Positions 35,288-43,569 of a stretch of 64,000 bases of DNA are shown here, one piece after another. Position numbers and translations under genes: made by a program. The notes below the pieces were generated by a model, which was given only the letters and a program-made list of their open reading frames with translations, made no database searches and was not told the origin of the DNA. This DNA is from Lysobacterales bacterium (GTDB lineage: Bacteria > Pseudomonadota > Gammaproteobacteria > Xanthomonadales > Rhodanobacteraceae), in contig JAFKNA010000004.1 of the NCBI GenBank assembly GCA_017305135.1, positions 62,001 through 126,000 of the forward strand, written 5' to 3'. How positions within the stretch are numbered: position 1 is the stretch's first letter; each line of letters begins with the position of its first letter.

Positions 35288-36496
35288 ATGCGCTCTCGGT
35301 ATTCCATCCATGGCCGGCGTCCGCCAAGGCGCGGCAGCCGTCCGCCCGCACCGCCGGACGGGTCAGGGTGGCGCCTCCTGGCCCGGCGGTGCGCGATCGG
35401 CGGTCTCCTCTTGGGAATGGCGGCCTGTGGGCGCGTGGCTGATCCGAGCCCCGCAGCCGTCGAGGTGCCGGCGATGAGGGAACTGCCGGCTGGCGTGCCT
35501 TCGGTTGCGGTCGAGGAAGCCGCTGCGCCGGCGATGCGGGCGGTCGCTGAACCGCCGGTCATCCCGGTCGAGGTCGTGCCGCCACAGGCCGCGGCCTGCC
35601 TCGCGCGTGGCTCCGCCGCCGGCGACACGTCGGTGGCGGTGCATCGCTGGGTGGACGCCGCCGGCATCACCCATTACGCGGATCGGCCGCCCACCGGCGC
35701 CGCACGCGATCACCGCGTCATCGCCGTTTCGGGACTGCCCCCGATCAAGGTGGAGGCCTCCGGCCACGACGTGAACCTCCCCGATGGCCTGCAGCAGCAG
35801 GCGGTGGCCGATGCGCTCGGCGTGCAGCGGGTGCTGCGCGATGAACTCGGCGTCGCCGTGCCGGCCGGGCTGGCGCTGCGGATCATCTTCGTCGCCGACC
35901 CGGCCACCTACGGGCAGCTGATTGGGGAACCGGCGCTGGCCGGGTCGGCCGGCGCCTATTCGACGGCCCGCCAGACGATCTACATCCGCATGCAGCCGAG
36001 CGACGAGGCCAACTTCGTCATCCTCCGCCACGAGCTCACCCATGCCATCGTCCACGAGGCGGTCGGCAACCTGCCGCTGCCGCTCAACGAAGGCCTGGCC
36101 GAATACTTCGGCCGCTATCGTGTGGTCGGCATGGGCGGTCAGGTCGATTTCCGCCCCGACCGGGCCGCGCTGGTGGCCGCGGCGCCGGCCGGTGATGGCA
36201 GCGATGCGCTGGTGGACCTGCTCGCCCGCGACGGCCCGGCCTTCTACGCGGGCGACCCGGCATCGACGCGCGAGCAGCGCTACCGCCGCGCCCATGCGCT
36301 GGTCGCGCTCCTGATGCAGCGGGGCGAAGGGCGCGCGGTACTGGCCGACCTCCTCGCGGCCCAGCGTGCCGATCCCTGCGTGCCGATCGTGCTCGAGGAA
36401 TTGCTGGAGGCGCGCTATGGCGGCGGCCTGCGCCGGCTCGCCGCCGACTGGGCGGCCTTCATGCGCAAGCCGCCCGAAGGCGTCAGCGCGCACTGA
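35288..36496 (+). CDS. Lipoprotein with DUF4124-like segment and HExxH (peptidase MA-like) domain
   Basis: 402 residues. After a basic leader the hydrophobic stretch ends in a lipobox-like MAAC (Cys47). A DUF4124-like segment follows (VHRWVDAAGITHYADRPP, about 118-135). The C-terminal half is a gluzincin-type peptidase: HELTH at 248-252 and NEGLAEYF, with Glu268 as likely third zinc ligand. It would be an envelope zinc peptidase of the MA-like group; substrate unknown. The long N-terminal leader before the hydrophobic segment is unusual, but no better in-frame start was seen. Confidence 0.75.
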   Translation: MRSRYSIHGRRPPRRGSRPPAPPDGSGWRLLARRCAIGGLLLGMAACGRVADPSPAAVEVPAMRELPAGVPSVAVEEAAAPAMRAVAEPPVIPVEVVPPQAAACLARGSAAGDTSVAVHRWVDAAGITHYADRPPTGAARDHRVIAVSGLPPIKVEASGHDVNLPDGLQQQAVADALGVQRVLRDELGVAVPAGLALRIIFVADPATYGQLIGEPALAGSAGAYSTARQTIYIRMQPSDEANFVILRHELTHAIVHEAVGNLPLPLNEGLAEYFGRYRVVGMGGQVDFRPDRAALVAAAPAGDGSDALVDLLARDGPAFYAGDPASTREQRYRRAHALVALLMQRGEGRAVLADLLAAQRADPCVPIVLEELLEARYGGGLRRLAADWAAFMRKPPEGVSAH

Positions 36497-36635
36497 TCGC
36501 GGTCGCGGAGTTCCTGCGCCCCCGCGTCCGCCTCCGCTCCGCGCCGCCTGTGGTTGAATTGCGCGGAAAGCGGGCCATCTATGCAAAGCCGTTCTTGCCG
36601 GCGCGGGGTGCGCCGCCGGCCATCAGGAGATTTCC

Positions 36636-36893
36636 ATGCTGACTCTCAACGTGCGCGGCCTGCCGCGCAGTGCGACCGAACAATCGGTCACCGACCTGTT
36701 CAACCGCTTCGGCCGCGTGCACAAGCTCAAGCTCGCCACCGATCCCTTCCGCAACGAGTGCCGCGGCTTTGCGGAACTCGCGATGGAGGGCCACGAGGCG
36801 CGGGCCGCGATCTCCCAGCTCGATGGCTCGACCCAGGATGGCTCCACCTTGCGTGTCGGCCTCGCCAACGATCGCTCGCGCCGCCGCCGCTGA
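36636..36893 (+). CDS. Single-RRM RNA-binding protein
   Basis: 85 residues forming one RNA-recognition motif: RNP2-like LNVRGLP at 4-10 and RNP1-like CRGFAELAM at about 42-50, with the usual helix (VTDLFNRFG) after RNP2 and a basic tail RSRRRR. Bacterial stand-alone RRM proteins bind RNA, with poorly known targets. AGGAG lies 6 nt upstream of the ATG. Unlike many such genes, no cold-shock-type leader was identified here. Confidence 0.9.
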   Translation: MLTLNVRGLPRSATEQSVTDLFNRFGRVHKLKLATDPFRNECRGFAELAMEGHEARAAISQLDGSTQDGSTLRVGLANDRSRRRR

Positions 36894-37046
36894 GCGGGAC
36901 GCACGCCCTCTCGCGGGAGAGCAGCCAAGCCGCACCCTGATTCCGGCGCTCTCCGCCACCATCGCCGAGCGGAGGTGCGCTCCCGGGGAGGCCCGCCGGG
37001 TCGGCTGCCCTGCTTCCGTTTCGCCGACGCCGGGGATGCACCTCCT

Positions 37047-37071
37047 GGGAGGGCCGGGCTCCCGCCCGGCC
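37047..37071. repeat. GC hairpin repeat, family C
   Basis: GGGAGGGCCGGGCTCCCGCC continues to CCGGCC, the same unit that starts each repeat in the 15980-16607 array. It is the only recognisable item in the 321-nt gap 36894-37214. Confidence 0.8.
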
Positions 37072-37214
37072 ACCGTCGGTAACCGCGTCGCTCCTCAACG
37101 ACCGCGCCTGCTCGCCCGCGGACCCGGCTCGTCCGCGCGCGAACCGGCGTGCGTGTGCGCTCGTCGCTGGCCCGTGACGGGCCGGGCGGTTATGCTCGCG
37201 GCGAGGTTTTCGCC

Positions 37215-37517
37215 ATGCCTGCGTTCGCGAGCTTCCGCGACTTCTACCCGTTCTATCTCGCCGAGCATTCCAACCGGAACTGCCGGCGCCTGCACGTCCT
37301 TGGCAGCGCACTGGTGCTGGCGACCCTCGCCTTCGCGGGGCTCCGCGGCGAAGCGCGCTGGCTGTGGCTGGTGCCTGTTTTCGGCTACGGGTTTGCCTGG
37401 ATCGGCCACTTCGTCTTCGAGAAGAACCGGCCGGCCACCTTCCGGCACCCGCTCTACAGCCTCGCCGGCGACTGGATGATGATGCTGGACGTCCTGCGCG
37501 GCCGGGTGCGGCTGTGA
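37215..37517 (+). CDS. DUF962 / Mpo1-like membrane protein
   Basis: 100-residue membrane protein with two to three helices. FRDFYPFYLAEHSNRNCRRLHVLGS and GYGFAWIGHFVFEKNRPATFRHPLYSLAGDW (conserved His in HSNRNCRRLH, WIGHFVFEKN and RHP) identify DUF962. Yeast Mpo1, of this family, is an Fe-dependent dioxygenase of 2-hydroxy fatty acids, and the conserved histidines fit an iron site; the bacterial role is unproven. It ends 4 nt before the acyltransferase start, so they are cotranscribed. Confidence 0.87.
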   Translation: MPAFASFRDFYPFYLAEHSNRNCRRLHVLGSALVLATLAFAGLRGEARWLWLVPVFGYGFAWIGHFVFEKNRPATFRHPLYSLAGDWMMMLDVLRGRVRL

Positions 37518-37521
37518 GGGC

Positions 37522-38676
37522 GTGAGCGCCGGCACGGACATCCGCACGCCCGCGTCGGGCGAGGGCGCGGGTGGGCGGCTCCGCTCCATCGACGCGCTGC
37601 GCGCGATCGCCGCCCTGCTGGTGGTATGGCTGCACGTCACCGAGAGCTTCGCCGCCGCAGGCGGCCCGGCGCTCGGCGGGCGCGCCCTCGCCGACGCCGC
37701 GTGGGCGCTCGACCTCGGCCGCGTCGGGGTGGTGGTGTTCTTCCTGATCAGCGGCTTCGTGATCCCGCCGAGCCTCGACATGAGCCGGCCTGCGCCGCTC
37801 GCCAGCTTCGCGGTGAAGCGGCTGCTGCGCATCTATCCCGCCTACTGGCTGTCGATTCCGCTCAGCGCGTTCGCGGCCTGGTGGCTGTGGGATCGTCCGT
37901 TCGGCGCCGCCGAGCTGCTGGTCAACGCGACCCTGCTGCAGGACATGCTCGGCGTTCCCGCCGCCTCCGGGGTGTACTGGACGCTGCTGGTCGAACTCGC
38001 CTTCTATGCGCTCTGCATGCTGCTGGCCTGGGGCGGCAGCCTGCACCATGCGCAGCGGATCGGCGCCATCGCGCTCGCGCTCGCCGGCTTGCACCTGGCT
38101 ATCGTGTTCGGTTTCTGGCTGGACGGGGCGGGCGGCACCCTGCTCGCGCTGCTGCCCTTCCACCTGTCGCTGATGCTGACCGGATCCCTGTGCCGGCAGG
38201 CGCAGTCCGGTCCGGGACTGCCGATCGTGCCCAGGCGCATGCTGCGGGCCCTGCTGCTGTTCTTCCTGGTGGTGTTCCCGGCCGGCGCGGCGTGGGCGCT
38301 CGGGCCGGCGCACAACTACGCGGTTTCCAGCGCGCTTGGGGTGGCCATCTTCCTCGCCGGCACCCGGCTGATCCGCATCGAATCGCGCCTGAGCGACTGG
38401 CTGGGGCGGATCAGCTACTCGATCTACCTCTTCCACATGCCGGTGTTCTATCCGCTGCTCTGGTGGGTCACGCGCCAGCCGCTGGATTCAGCGTGGCGCA
38501 ACCAGCACCTCGCCATCTGGTTCATGGCAGTGCTGGCGGCAACGCTGCTGGTCGCGGAACTCGCCTACCGTTTCGTCGAGCGCCCCGGCATGCGCCTCGG
38601 GCAGCGCTGGGCGCGTCGCCTGCAGCAGCGGAAAGCGGGCGTATTGCCCACCGCACGTCCACGCGTGGCGGTCTGA
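37522..38676 (+). CDS. Acyltransferase-3 family membrane protein (OafA-like)
   Basis: 384 residues with about ten transmembrane segments. RSIDALRAIAALLVVWLHV at the start carries the conserved catalytic His region; FFLISGFVIP and ISYSIYLFHMPVFYPLLW are other family marks. Acyltransferase-3 enzymes move acyl (often acetyl or succinyl) groups onto periplasmic glycans, lipids or LPS. The acceptor is unknown. GTG start, 4 nt after the DUF962 stop, suggesting translational coupling. Confidence 0.9.
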   Translation: MSAGTDIRTPASGEGAGGRLRSIDALRAIAALLVVWLHVTESFAAAGGPALGGRALADAAWALDLGRVGVVVFFLISGFVIPPSLDMSRPAPLASFAVKRLLRIYPAYWLSIPLSAFAAWWLWDRPFGAAELLVNATLLQDMLGVPAASGVYWTLLVELAFYALCMLLAWGGSLHHAQRIGAIALALAGLHLAIVFGFWLDGAGGTLLALLPFHLSLMLTGSLCRQAQSGPGLPIVPRRMLRALLLFFLVVFPAGAAWALGPAHNYAVSSALGVAIFLAGTRLIRIESRLSDWLGRISYSIYLFHMPVFYPLLWWVTRQPLDSAWRNQHLAIWFMAVLAATLLVAELAYRFVERPGMRLGQRWARRLQQRKAGVLPTARPRVAV

Positions 38677-38691
38677 GGCCGCGAATCCGCG

Positions 38692-39084
38692 TCAGCGGTA
38701 GTCCCGGTGGCAGGCGTCGCAGGCCTGCGCCACGGCGGCGAGTCGACTCGCCTGCTCCGCGCACCCGGCGCCCGGATCCCAGGCGGCGATCGCCGTGGCG
38801 AGCTGGTCGGCGTACTGCGAGAACACGCGGTCGCGGGTTCCCGGTGGCAGCACCGAGCGCTCGATGTCGGTCGCGAGCAGCTCCAGGCGCGCATGGGCGG
38901 CTCGGCTCGCCTCGCCCTGGCAGGTGCCGGCCTGCACCGCGTTGCGCGCCGCGCCGAGTTCATGCTGCATCACCGTCATCACCGCGCGCGGCCAGGCGTC
39001 CCGGCGCGACAGCGCGCCGACCAGCATGCTGGCGGCAATGGCTCCGAACAGGAGGCCGACGACGAGGCAGACGAGATAGCGCAT
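38692..39084 (-). CDS. Cytochrome c'-like protein with N-terminal membrane anchor
   Basis: 130 residues. The first ~25 residues form a hydrophobic anchor or uncleaved signal. The rest is helical and ends in ACDACHRDYR: a single CxxCH heme motif at the C-terminus, the arrangement of cytochrome c' and c-556 four-helix-bundle proteins. It would face the periplasm and carry one covalent heme, possibly binding NO or acting in electron transfer. Two extra cysteines (TCQG, AGCAE) may form a disulfide. It lies just downstream of the GH172-like gene on the same strand (37 nt). Confidence 0.78.
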   Translation of the reverse strand: MRYLVCLVVGLLFGAIAASMLVGALSRRDAWPRAVMTVMQHELGAARNAVQAGTCQGEASRAAHARLELLATDIERSVLPPGTRDRVFSQYADQLATAIAAWDPGAGCAEQASRLAAVAQACDACHRDYR

Positions 39085-39121
39085 GGCGGGGCCGGATCGA
39101 AAGGCCGGATGGTAGTGCGGG

Positions 39122-41176
39122 CTACCGGCTGGCGTCGAACCTTCGTGCGTCCCAGGACGCCTCGAAGCCGCTGCCGAAGACGAGGTCGCCCGGCGTCGCC
39201 CACAGCTCGTAGGAGGATTCGGTGAAGACCCCGGCATCACCGTGTGCGCCCCACATGGGTTCGATGCGGATGTCGAGCACGGTCGCGCCGGGTGGCACTG
39301 CCAGCGGCGCATCCTGCTCCTGCCAGCGGCGGATGGCATCGGGTCGCACCGGCGGGAAACTGCCGGCCGGGACACCGTTTATGCGGACTTGCGCCGCCTG
39401 GCCGGGCGTGGCCGCATCGACGACGCGGCGCAGGCGCAGCACGGGCGCGGCCTCGGCAAGCTTCATCCGGAAACGGCTCTCGCCGCCGGTCGACCGGCAC
39501 ACCCGTGCCGAGCGCGCGCTCGCGGCGGCATCGCTGAAGCGACCCTCGAGACTGGCGCAGTCCGCGCCCGCAGCGGGCGCGTAGCCGTAGCGGGCCACGG
39601 CGGCGGGATCGCCGGCTTCGAGGCGCGCCACCGGCACCAGCGAGCGGGCCTGCCGACGATAGCCCCGGGCCACCGTGTCCATGCACATTGGCACCACCTC
39701 GGCGGGCGAGGCGCCGGCTTCCTGCAGGACCTCGATGCCGTGGGCGAAGGCCGGCGCGTCGGCTAGCAGCAGGCGCCACATGCGGCTGGCGCCGTCGACG
39801 TCCACCCGCGCCGCACCCGAAAGCGCCTGCCGGTAGGGCCGGCCCCAATCGAAGTAGAAGCCGCCGTTGTAGAAGTCCTCCAGCCCGCTGCCCGGCCACG
39901 TCGGCGCGACGCCGCCGTCGAGGCGGATGCGCGTGTCGCCCTCGAGGTAGCGCGCATCGGCGCCGACGCTCGCCGCGAAGCGGCCGCCGAGCATCATCAG
40001 GCGCCCGCTGCCGGCAAGCTCCAGCAGGCGATGCTCGTGGCTGGCGCCACCGTCGCCGCAGTGGCTCCAGGCGCGGGCGAAGGGCCTCGCCGCACCGGCC
40101 GGCGGCGGCATGGGATCGACGAACCGTTCCAGTTCCAGCGCCACCGTCGTCGCCGCATCGTTGCGAAGCTTGACTCGGACGCCGTGCCGGAACGGCAGCG
40201 GCCACCAGGAATAGAGCCATCCCGAAGCATCCTGGCCGAGCAGCGGCGAGCGCATCGGCAGGACGTCGTCCATGTTGACCCCGAAGGCGGCATCGAGCGG
40301 CAACGACAGGATCGGCTCGCCATCCGCGTCGATTTCGAGCGCGAGACCCGCCCACGTCTCGGCCTCCGCACGAACGCGCAGGCCCGCCAGCCAGCCGCTG
40401 CCGTCCGCGCTGGCGACGTGGGCTTCGCCGGGGGCGAGCTGCAGCGCTTCGGTGACCGGCGCCAGGCCCCGCGCCCAGGGATCCTCGCCCGCCGCCGCGA
40501 GGAAACCGTGGAGGGCGGTAAAGCCGAGCGCCGGGCTGAAGTCCGCCGCCACCGCGCCCGGTGGCAGCCGCTGCGCATCGATCTGGTACCAGAGCCGCGG
40601 CGGCGAGGGCGGCGTGGCGAGGCTGCAGGGGCCGTGCCGGTCGATGCCGGAAAGGGCGATGCGCAGGCCATCGGCATAGGCGATGGGCACGTAGCTCGCA
40701 TAGCCGCCGCTGCCCTGGTCGCGATCGAACACCAGTGGTGGCGTGAAGGGCAGGGTGCTGCCGTCGAAGAGCCGCGCCAAGGGCAGGTCCAGCGTCGGCA
40801 CGGGCGAGCCGCCGAAATGGAACTTCACGCGCAGCGTCTCGTCGAGGCAGGTCGCCACCGGCCCGCCGCTCGCCAGCCAGATGCGCGTGACCACGCCCGC
40901 GCCGGGATCGTCGAACAGCACCACCTCGTCGCCGTCCCGGTACAGCCAACGCTCCGGATACGGATTCTGCACCGGCGACTCGTTGCCGCGGCCGAGGCGG
41001 TCGTAGCGGCAGTTGTCGCTGCAGAAGCTCGACACCTCGAACGAGGCCATCGAGGCGTCCAGCCGCGCCATCAGCTCCGGCGATTGCCACGACTCCCATG
41101 GCGCCGGAATGGCCAGGGCGCAGGTCGTGCCGAACAGCGCGGTGAGCAGGGCAAGTGCATGGGATCGGCGAGGCAT
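39122..41176 (-). CDS. Secreted DUF2961 (GH172-like) protein with C-terminal GSGFE tail
   Basis: 684 residues with signal peptide (MPRRSHALALLTALFG). DUF2961 features: DDPGAGVVTRIWLASGG, RVKFHFGGSP, SGGYASYVPIAYADGLRI, and GDTRIRLDGG...GSGLEDFYNGGFYFDWG. DUF2961 proteins include GH172 enzymes acting on fructofuranosides and arabinofuranosides, as oligomers; here the usual G-T-E-D-Y is G-L-E-D-F, so activity is uncertain. The C-terminus DLVFGSGFEASW resembles the IYASGFD end of the Ig-repeat protein at 58632, and may be a sorting or processing tail. Start 41176 gives the best signal peptide; 41209 is possible. Confidence 0.82.
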   Translation of the reverse strand: MPRRSHALALLTALFGTTCALAIPAPWESWQSPELMARLDASMASFEVSSFCSDNCRYDRLGRGNESPVQNPYPERWLYRDGDEVVLFDDPGAGVVTRIWLASGGPVATCLDETLRVKFHFGGSPVPTLDLPLARLFDGSTLPFTPPLVFDRDQGSGGYASYVPIAYADGLRIALSGIDRHGPCSLATPPSPPRLWYQIDAQRLPPGAVAADFSPALGFTALHGFLAAAGEDPWARGLAPVTEALQLAPGEAHVASADGSGWLAGLRVRAEAETWAGLALEIDADGEPILSLPLDAAFGVNMDDVLPMRSPLLGQDASGWLYSWWPLPFRHGVRVKLRNDAATTVALELERFVDPMPPPAGAARPFARAWSHCGDGGASHEHRLLELAGSGRLMMLGGRFAASVGADARYLEGDTRIRLDGGVAPTWPGSGLEDFYNGGFYFDWGRPYRQALSGAARVDVDGASRMWRLLLADAPAFAHGIEVLQEAGASPAEVVPMCMDTVARGYRRQARSLVPVARLEAGDPAAVARYGYAPAAGADCASLEGRFSDAAASARSARVCRSTGGESRFRMKLAEAAPVLRLRRVVDAATPGQAAQVRINGVPAGSFPPVRPDAIRRWQEQDAPLAVPPGATVLDIRIEPMWGAHGDAGVFTESSYELWATPGDLVFGSGFEASWDARRFDASR

Positions 41177-41285
41177 GCAGGTGTTCCAGGAATCGGCGGT
41201 GCGTCGCATCGTATCGGTTCCGGGCCCGCCATTTTGTCGCAGGCGGTTCAGTGCCGCCCGCGCGCGGTGCTACCCTGCGCGCCCC

Positions 41286-42116
41286 ATGGACACGCCCGTC
41301 ACCGATCCGCGGTTCCTCGGCATCGACCGCCTGTACGGCTCCGGCGGCGCCGCGCGGCTGGCGCACGCGCACGCCTGCGTGGTCGGCATCGGCGGGGTGG
41401 GTTCCTGGGTGGTCGAGGCGCTGGCGCGCAGCGGTGTCGGCCGACTGACACTCATCGATGCCGACGAGGTCTGCATCAGCAACACCAACCGCCAGTTGCA
41501 TGCGTTGGACGGGGAATACGGCCGGGCCAAGGTGGCGGTGATGGCCGAGCGCCTGCGCCGGATCAATCCCGGCATCGAGGTGGATGCGATCGAGCAGTTC
41601 CTGACCCCGACCAACCTCGCCAGCCTGCTCGATCGCGGGTACGACCTCGTGATCGACTGCTGCGACGCCTTCCGCGTCAAGGTCGAGACGATCGCTTGGT
41701 GCCGCCGCCGCAAGCTCCCGCTGATCACCTGCGGCTCGGCCGGCGGGCGCACCGACCCCACCCTGGTCGCGGTGCGCGACCTGTCCCGCACCGAGCACGA
41801 CGCGCTGCTCGCGCTGGTGCGCAAGAAGCTGCGCGAGGAGTTCAACTTCCCGCGCGGCCCCAAGCGCTACTTCGGCGTGCAGGCGGTGTATTCGCGCGAG
41901 AACGTGCGCTATCCGCAGTCCGATGGCAGCGTCTGCGGTCTGCGGCCGGCCGCCAGCGGCGGCATGAAGCTCGATTGTGGCGGCGGGCTGGGCGCGGTGG
42001 CGCACCTCACCGGCGCCTTCGCATTCGCTGCCGTGTCGCGCGCGATTCCGCGCCTGCTGCTGGCGGCGGAGGCCGGCCAGCGACAGGTGGAGTCGCGAGC
42101 CCACGCCGAAGCCTGA
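41286..42116 (+). CDS. tcdA: tRNA threonylcarbamoyladenosine dehydratase (TcdA/CsdL)
   Basis: 276-residue E1-like ATP-dependent enzyme that cyclises t6A to ct6A in tRNAs reading ANN codons. Nucleotide-binding motif GIGGVGSWVVEALARSG at about 34-50; other conserved parts are LIDADEVCISNTNRQ, DAIEQFLTP, VIDCCDAFRVK, GSAGGRTDP and FNFPRGPKRYFGVQAVYS. It lacks the extra domains of ubiquitin E1 enzymes, as expected. It is followed after 6 nt by a GNAT gene, so the two are probably cotranscribed. Confidence 0.95.
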   Translation: MDTPVTDPRFLGIDRLYGSGGAARLAHAHACVVGIGGVGSWVVEALARSGVGRLTLIDADEVCISNTNRQLHALDGEYGRAKVAVMAERLRRINPGIEVDAIEQFLTPTNLASLLDRGYDLVIDCCDAFRVKVETIAWCRRRKLPLITCGSAGGRTDPTLVAVRDLSRTEHDALLALVRKKLREEFNFPRGPKRYFGVQAVYSRENVRYPQSDGSVCGLRPAASGGMKLDCGGGLGAVAHLTGAFAFAAVSRAIPRLLLAAEAGQRQVESRAHAEA

Positions 42117-42122
42117 CTTCCG

Positions 42123-42662
42123 ATGAACTTCATCATCCGTTCCGCCCAGCTCGCCGATGCGCCGCGGCTGAGCGCCTTCGCGGCGCTGACGTTCGGCGAG
42201 ACCTTCGCCGGCGACAACACCCCGGAGGACATGGCGCGCTACCTCGGCGAGACCTTCGCCGCGGAGCGGCAGGCGGCGGAGATCGCCGACCCCACCGGAG
42301 CCGTGCTGCTGGCCGTGGCGGCGGATCGCGACGGGCGCGTGGCGGACGAGTTCCTGGCCTATGCGCATCTCGTCGCCTTCCCGGCACCGGCGACGGTCGG
42401 CGGCGACCGGCCGATCGAGCTGCGTCGGTTCTACGTGGCTCGTGCCTGGCAGGGCCGCGGCGTCGCGGGTGCGCTGATGGACGCTGTGCTGGACGCCGCC
42501 CGCGAGCGGACTGCGGAGGTGCTCTGGCTCGGCGTCTGGGAACGCAATGCGCGCGCGCTGGCGTTCTACCGCAGGCACGGCTTCCGTCGCGTCGGCGAGC
42601 ACGTGTTCGTGCTCGGAGACGACCGGCAGACCGACTGGATCCTCGCCCGCGACATCGCATGA
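42123..42662 (+). CDS. GNAT-family N-acetyltransferase
   Basis: 179 residues. The acetyl-CoA-binding motif A is RRFYVARAWQGRGVAGALMDAVL (Q-G-R-G-V-A) and motif B is LGVWERNARALAFYRRHGFRRVG. Acetyl acceptor unknown. It is directly downstream of tcdA (6 nt). Confidence 0.9.
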   Translation: MNFIIRSAQLADAPRLSAFAALTFGETFAGDNTPEDMARYLGETFAAERQAAEIADPTGAVLLAVAADRDGRVADEFLAYAHLVAFPAPATVGGDRPIELRRFYVARAWQGRGVAGALMDAVLDAARERTAEVLWLGVWERNARALAFYRRHGFRRVGEHVFVLGDDRQTDWILARDIA

Positions 42663-42703
42663 GTCAGAGCTCCCGGCGAAGCGACGGGTGCGGCGATGTG
42701 GAA

Positions 42704-42767
42704 GTGGCTTCAGCCGCGATGCTTTCCACCGGACCGCAACAGCATTGGGCCTGAAGTCCCTCCCACA
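42704..42767. repeat. REP-like inverted repeat (CTTCAG/CTGAAG type)
   Basis: GTGGCTTCAG at 42704 pairs with CTGAAGTCCCTCCCAC ending at 42766, between the convergent GNAT and TatD-family genes. The same GGGAGCGACTTCAG/CTGAAG pattern is found at 58548-58616. Confidence 0.55.
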
Positions 42768-42804
42768 GGGTTCCCGGGCCTGTCATGGACCATCGTGATG
42801 TGGA

Positions 42805-43563
42805 TCAGAAATCGAACAGGCGCCGGGCGTTCGCGCTGGTCACGGCGGCGACGTGGTCGAAGTCCTCGCCCCGGAGTTCCGCCACGACCTCGCAGATTTC
42901 ACTGAGCAGTGCCGGCTCGTTGCGCTCGCCCCGGCGACCGACGAGCGGCTGATCCGGCGCATCGGTTTCCATCAGCAGGAACTCCAGCGGCATGCCGGCG
43001 ACGATACGGCGCAGGCGGCGTGCGCGCGGCCAGGTGACCGGCCCGCCAATCCCGATCAGGAATCCCATGTCCCAGAGCTGGCGCGCCTGCTCCTCGCTGC
43101 CGGAGAAGCTGTGCACGACGCCGCGCAATCCGCCGCTCCTGCGCAGCGCAATGGTCACTTCCTCCACCGCCCGGCGCGCATGCAGGATCAGCGGCAGATC
43201 GAACTGGCGGGCGAGATCGAGCTGGGCGGAAAAGTAGTGCCGCTGGCCGTCCGCGTCCGGGTTCTCGATGTAGAAATCGAGCCCGCATTCACCCAGTGCG
43301 ACCGGGCGCTCCCGCTCCAGCCAGCCGGCGAGTTCGTCGAGGTGCCCGGGCCGGTGCGCGTCCATGAACAGGGGATGCAGGCCATACCCCGGGTAGAGCC
43401 CCTCGGTCGCCGCGCAGAGCGCACGCAGCGCCGGGAAGCCGTCGGCTGTGATGGCGGGGATCACCTGGGCGGTGACGCCGGCCGCGCGCGCCCGCGCCAT
43501 GACCTCGGCACGATCGGCATCGAATTCGCCGGCGTCGATGTGGCAATGCGAGTCGACCAGCAT
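42805..43563 (-). CDS. TatD-family metal-dependent hydrolase (YjjV-like)
   Basis: 252 residues with a TIM-barrel amidohydrolase metal site: HCHID at the N-terminus (SHCHIDAGEF), GECGLDFY (Glu), LILHARRA (His), VVHSFSG (His), and METDAPD (Asp). TatD/YjjV enzymes are 3'-5' DNA exonucleases or related phosphoesterases. It starts 6 nt after the stop of the secreted protease gene and so is probably cotranscribed with it, although no functional link is evident. Confidence 0.92.
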   Translation of the reverse strand: MLVDSHCHIDAGEFDADRAEVMARARAAGVTAQVIPAITADGFPALRALCAATEGLYPGYGLHPLFMDAHRPGHLDELAGWLERERPVALGECGLDFYIENPDADGQRHYFSAQLDLARQFDLPLILHARRAVEEVTIALRRSGGLRGVVHSFSGSEEQARQLWDMGFLIGIGGPVTWPRARRLRRIVAGMPLEFLLMETDAPDQPLVGRRGERNEPALLSEICEVVAELRGEDFDHVAAVTSANARRLFDF

Positions 43564-43569
43564 GTTTGC

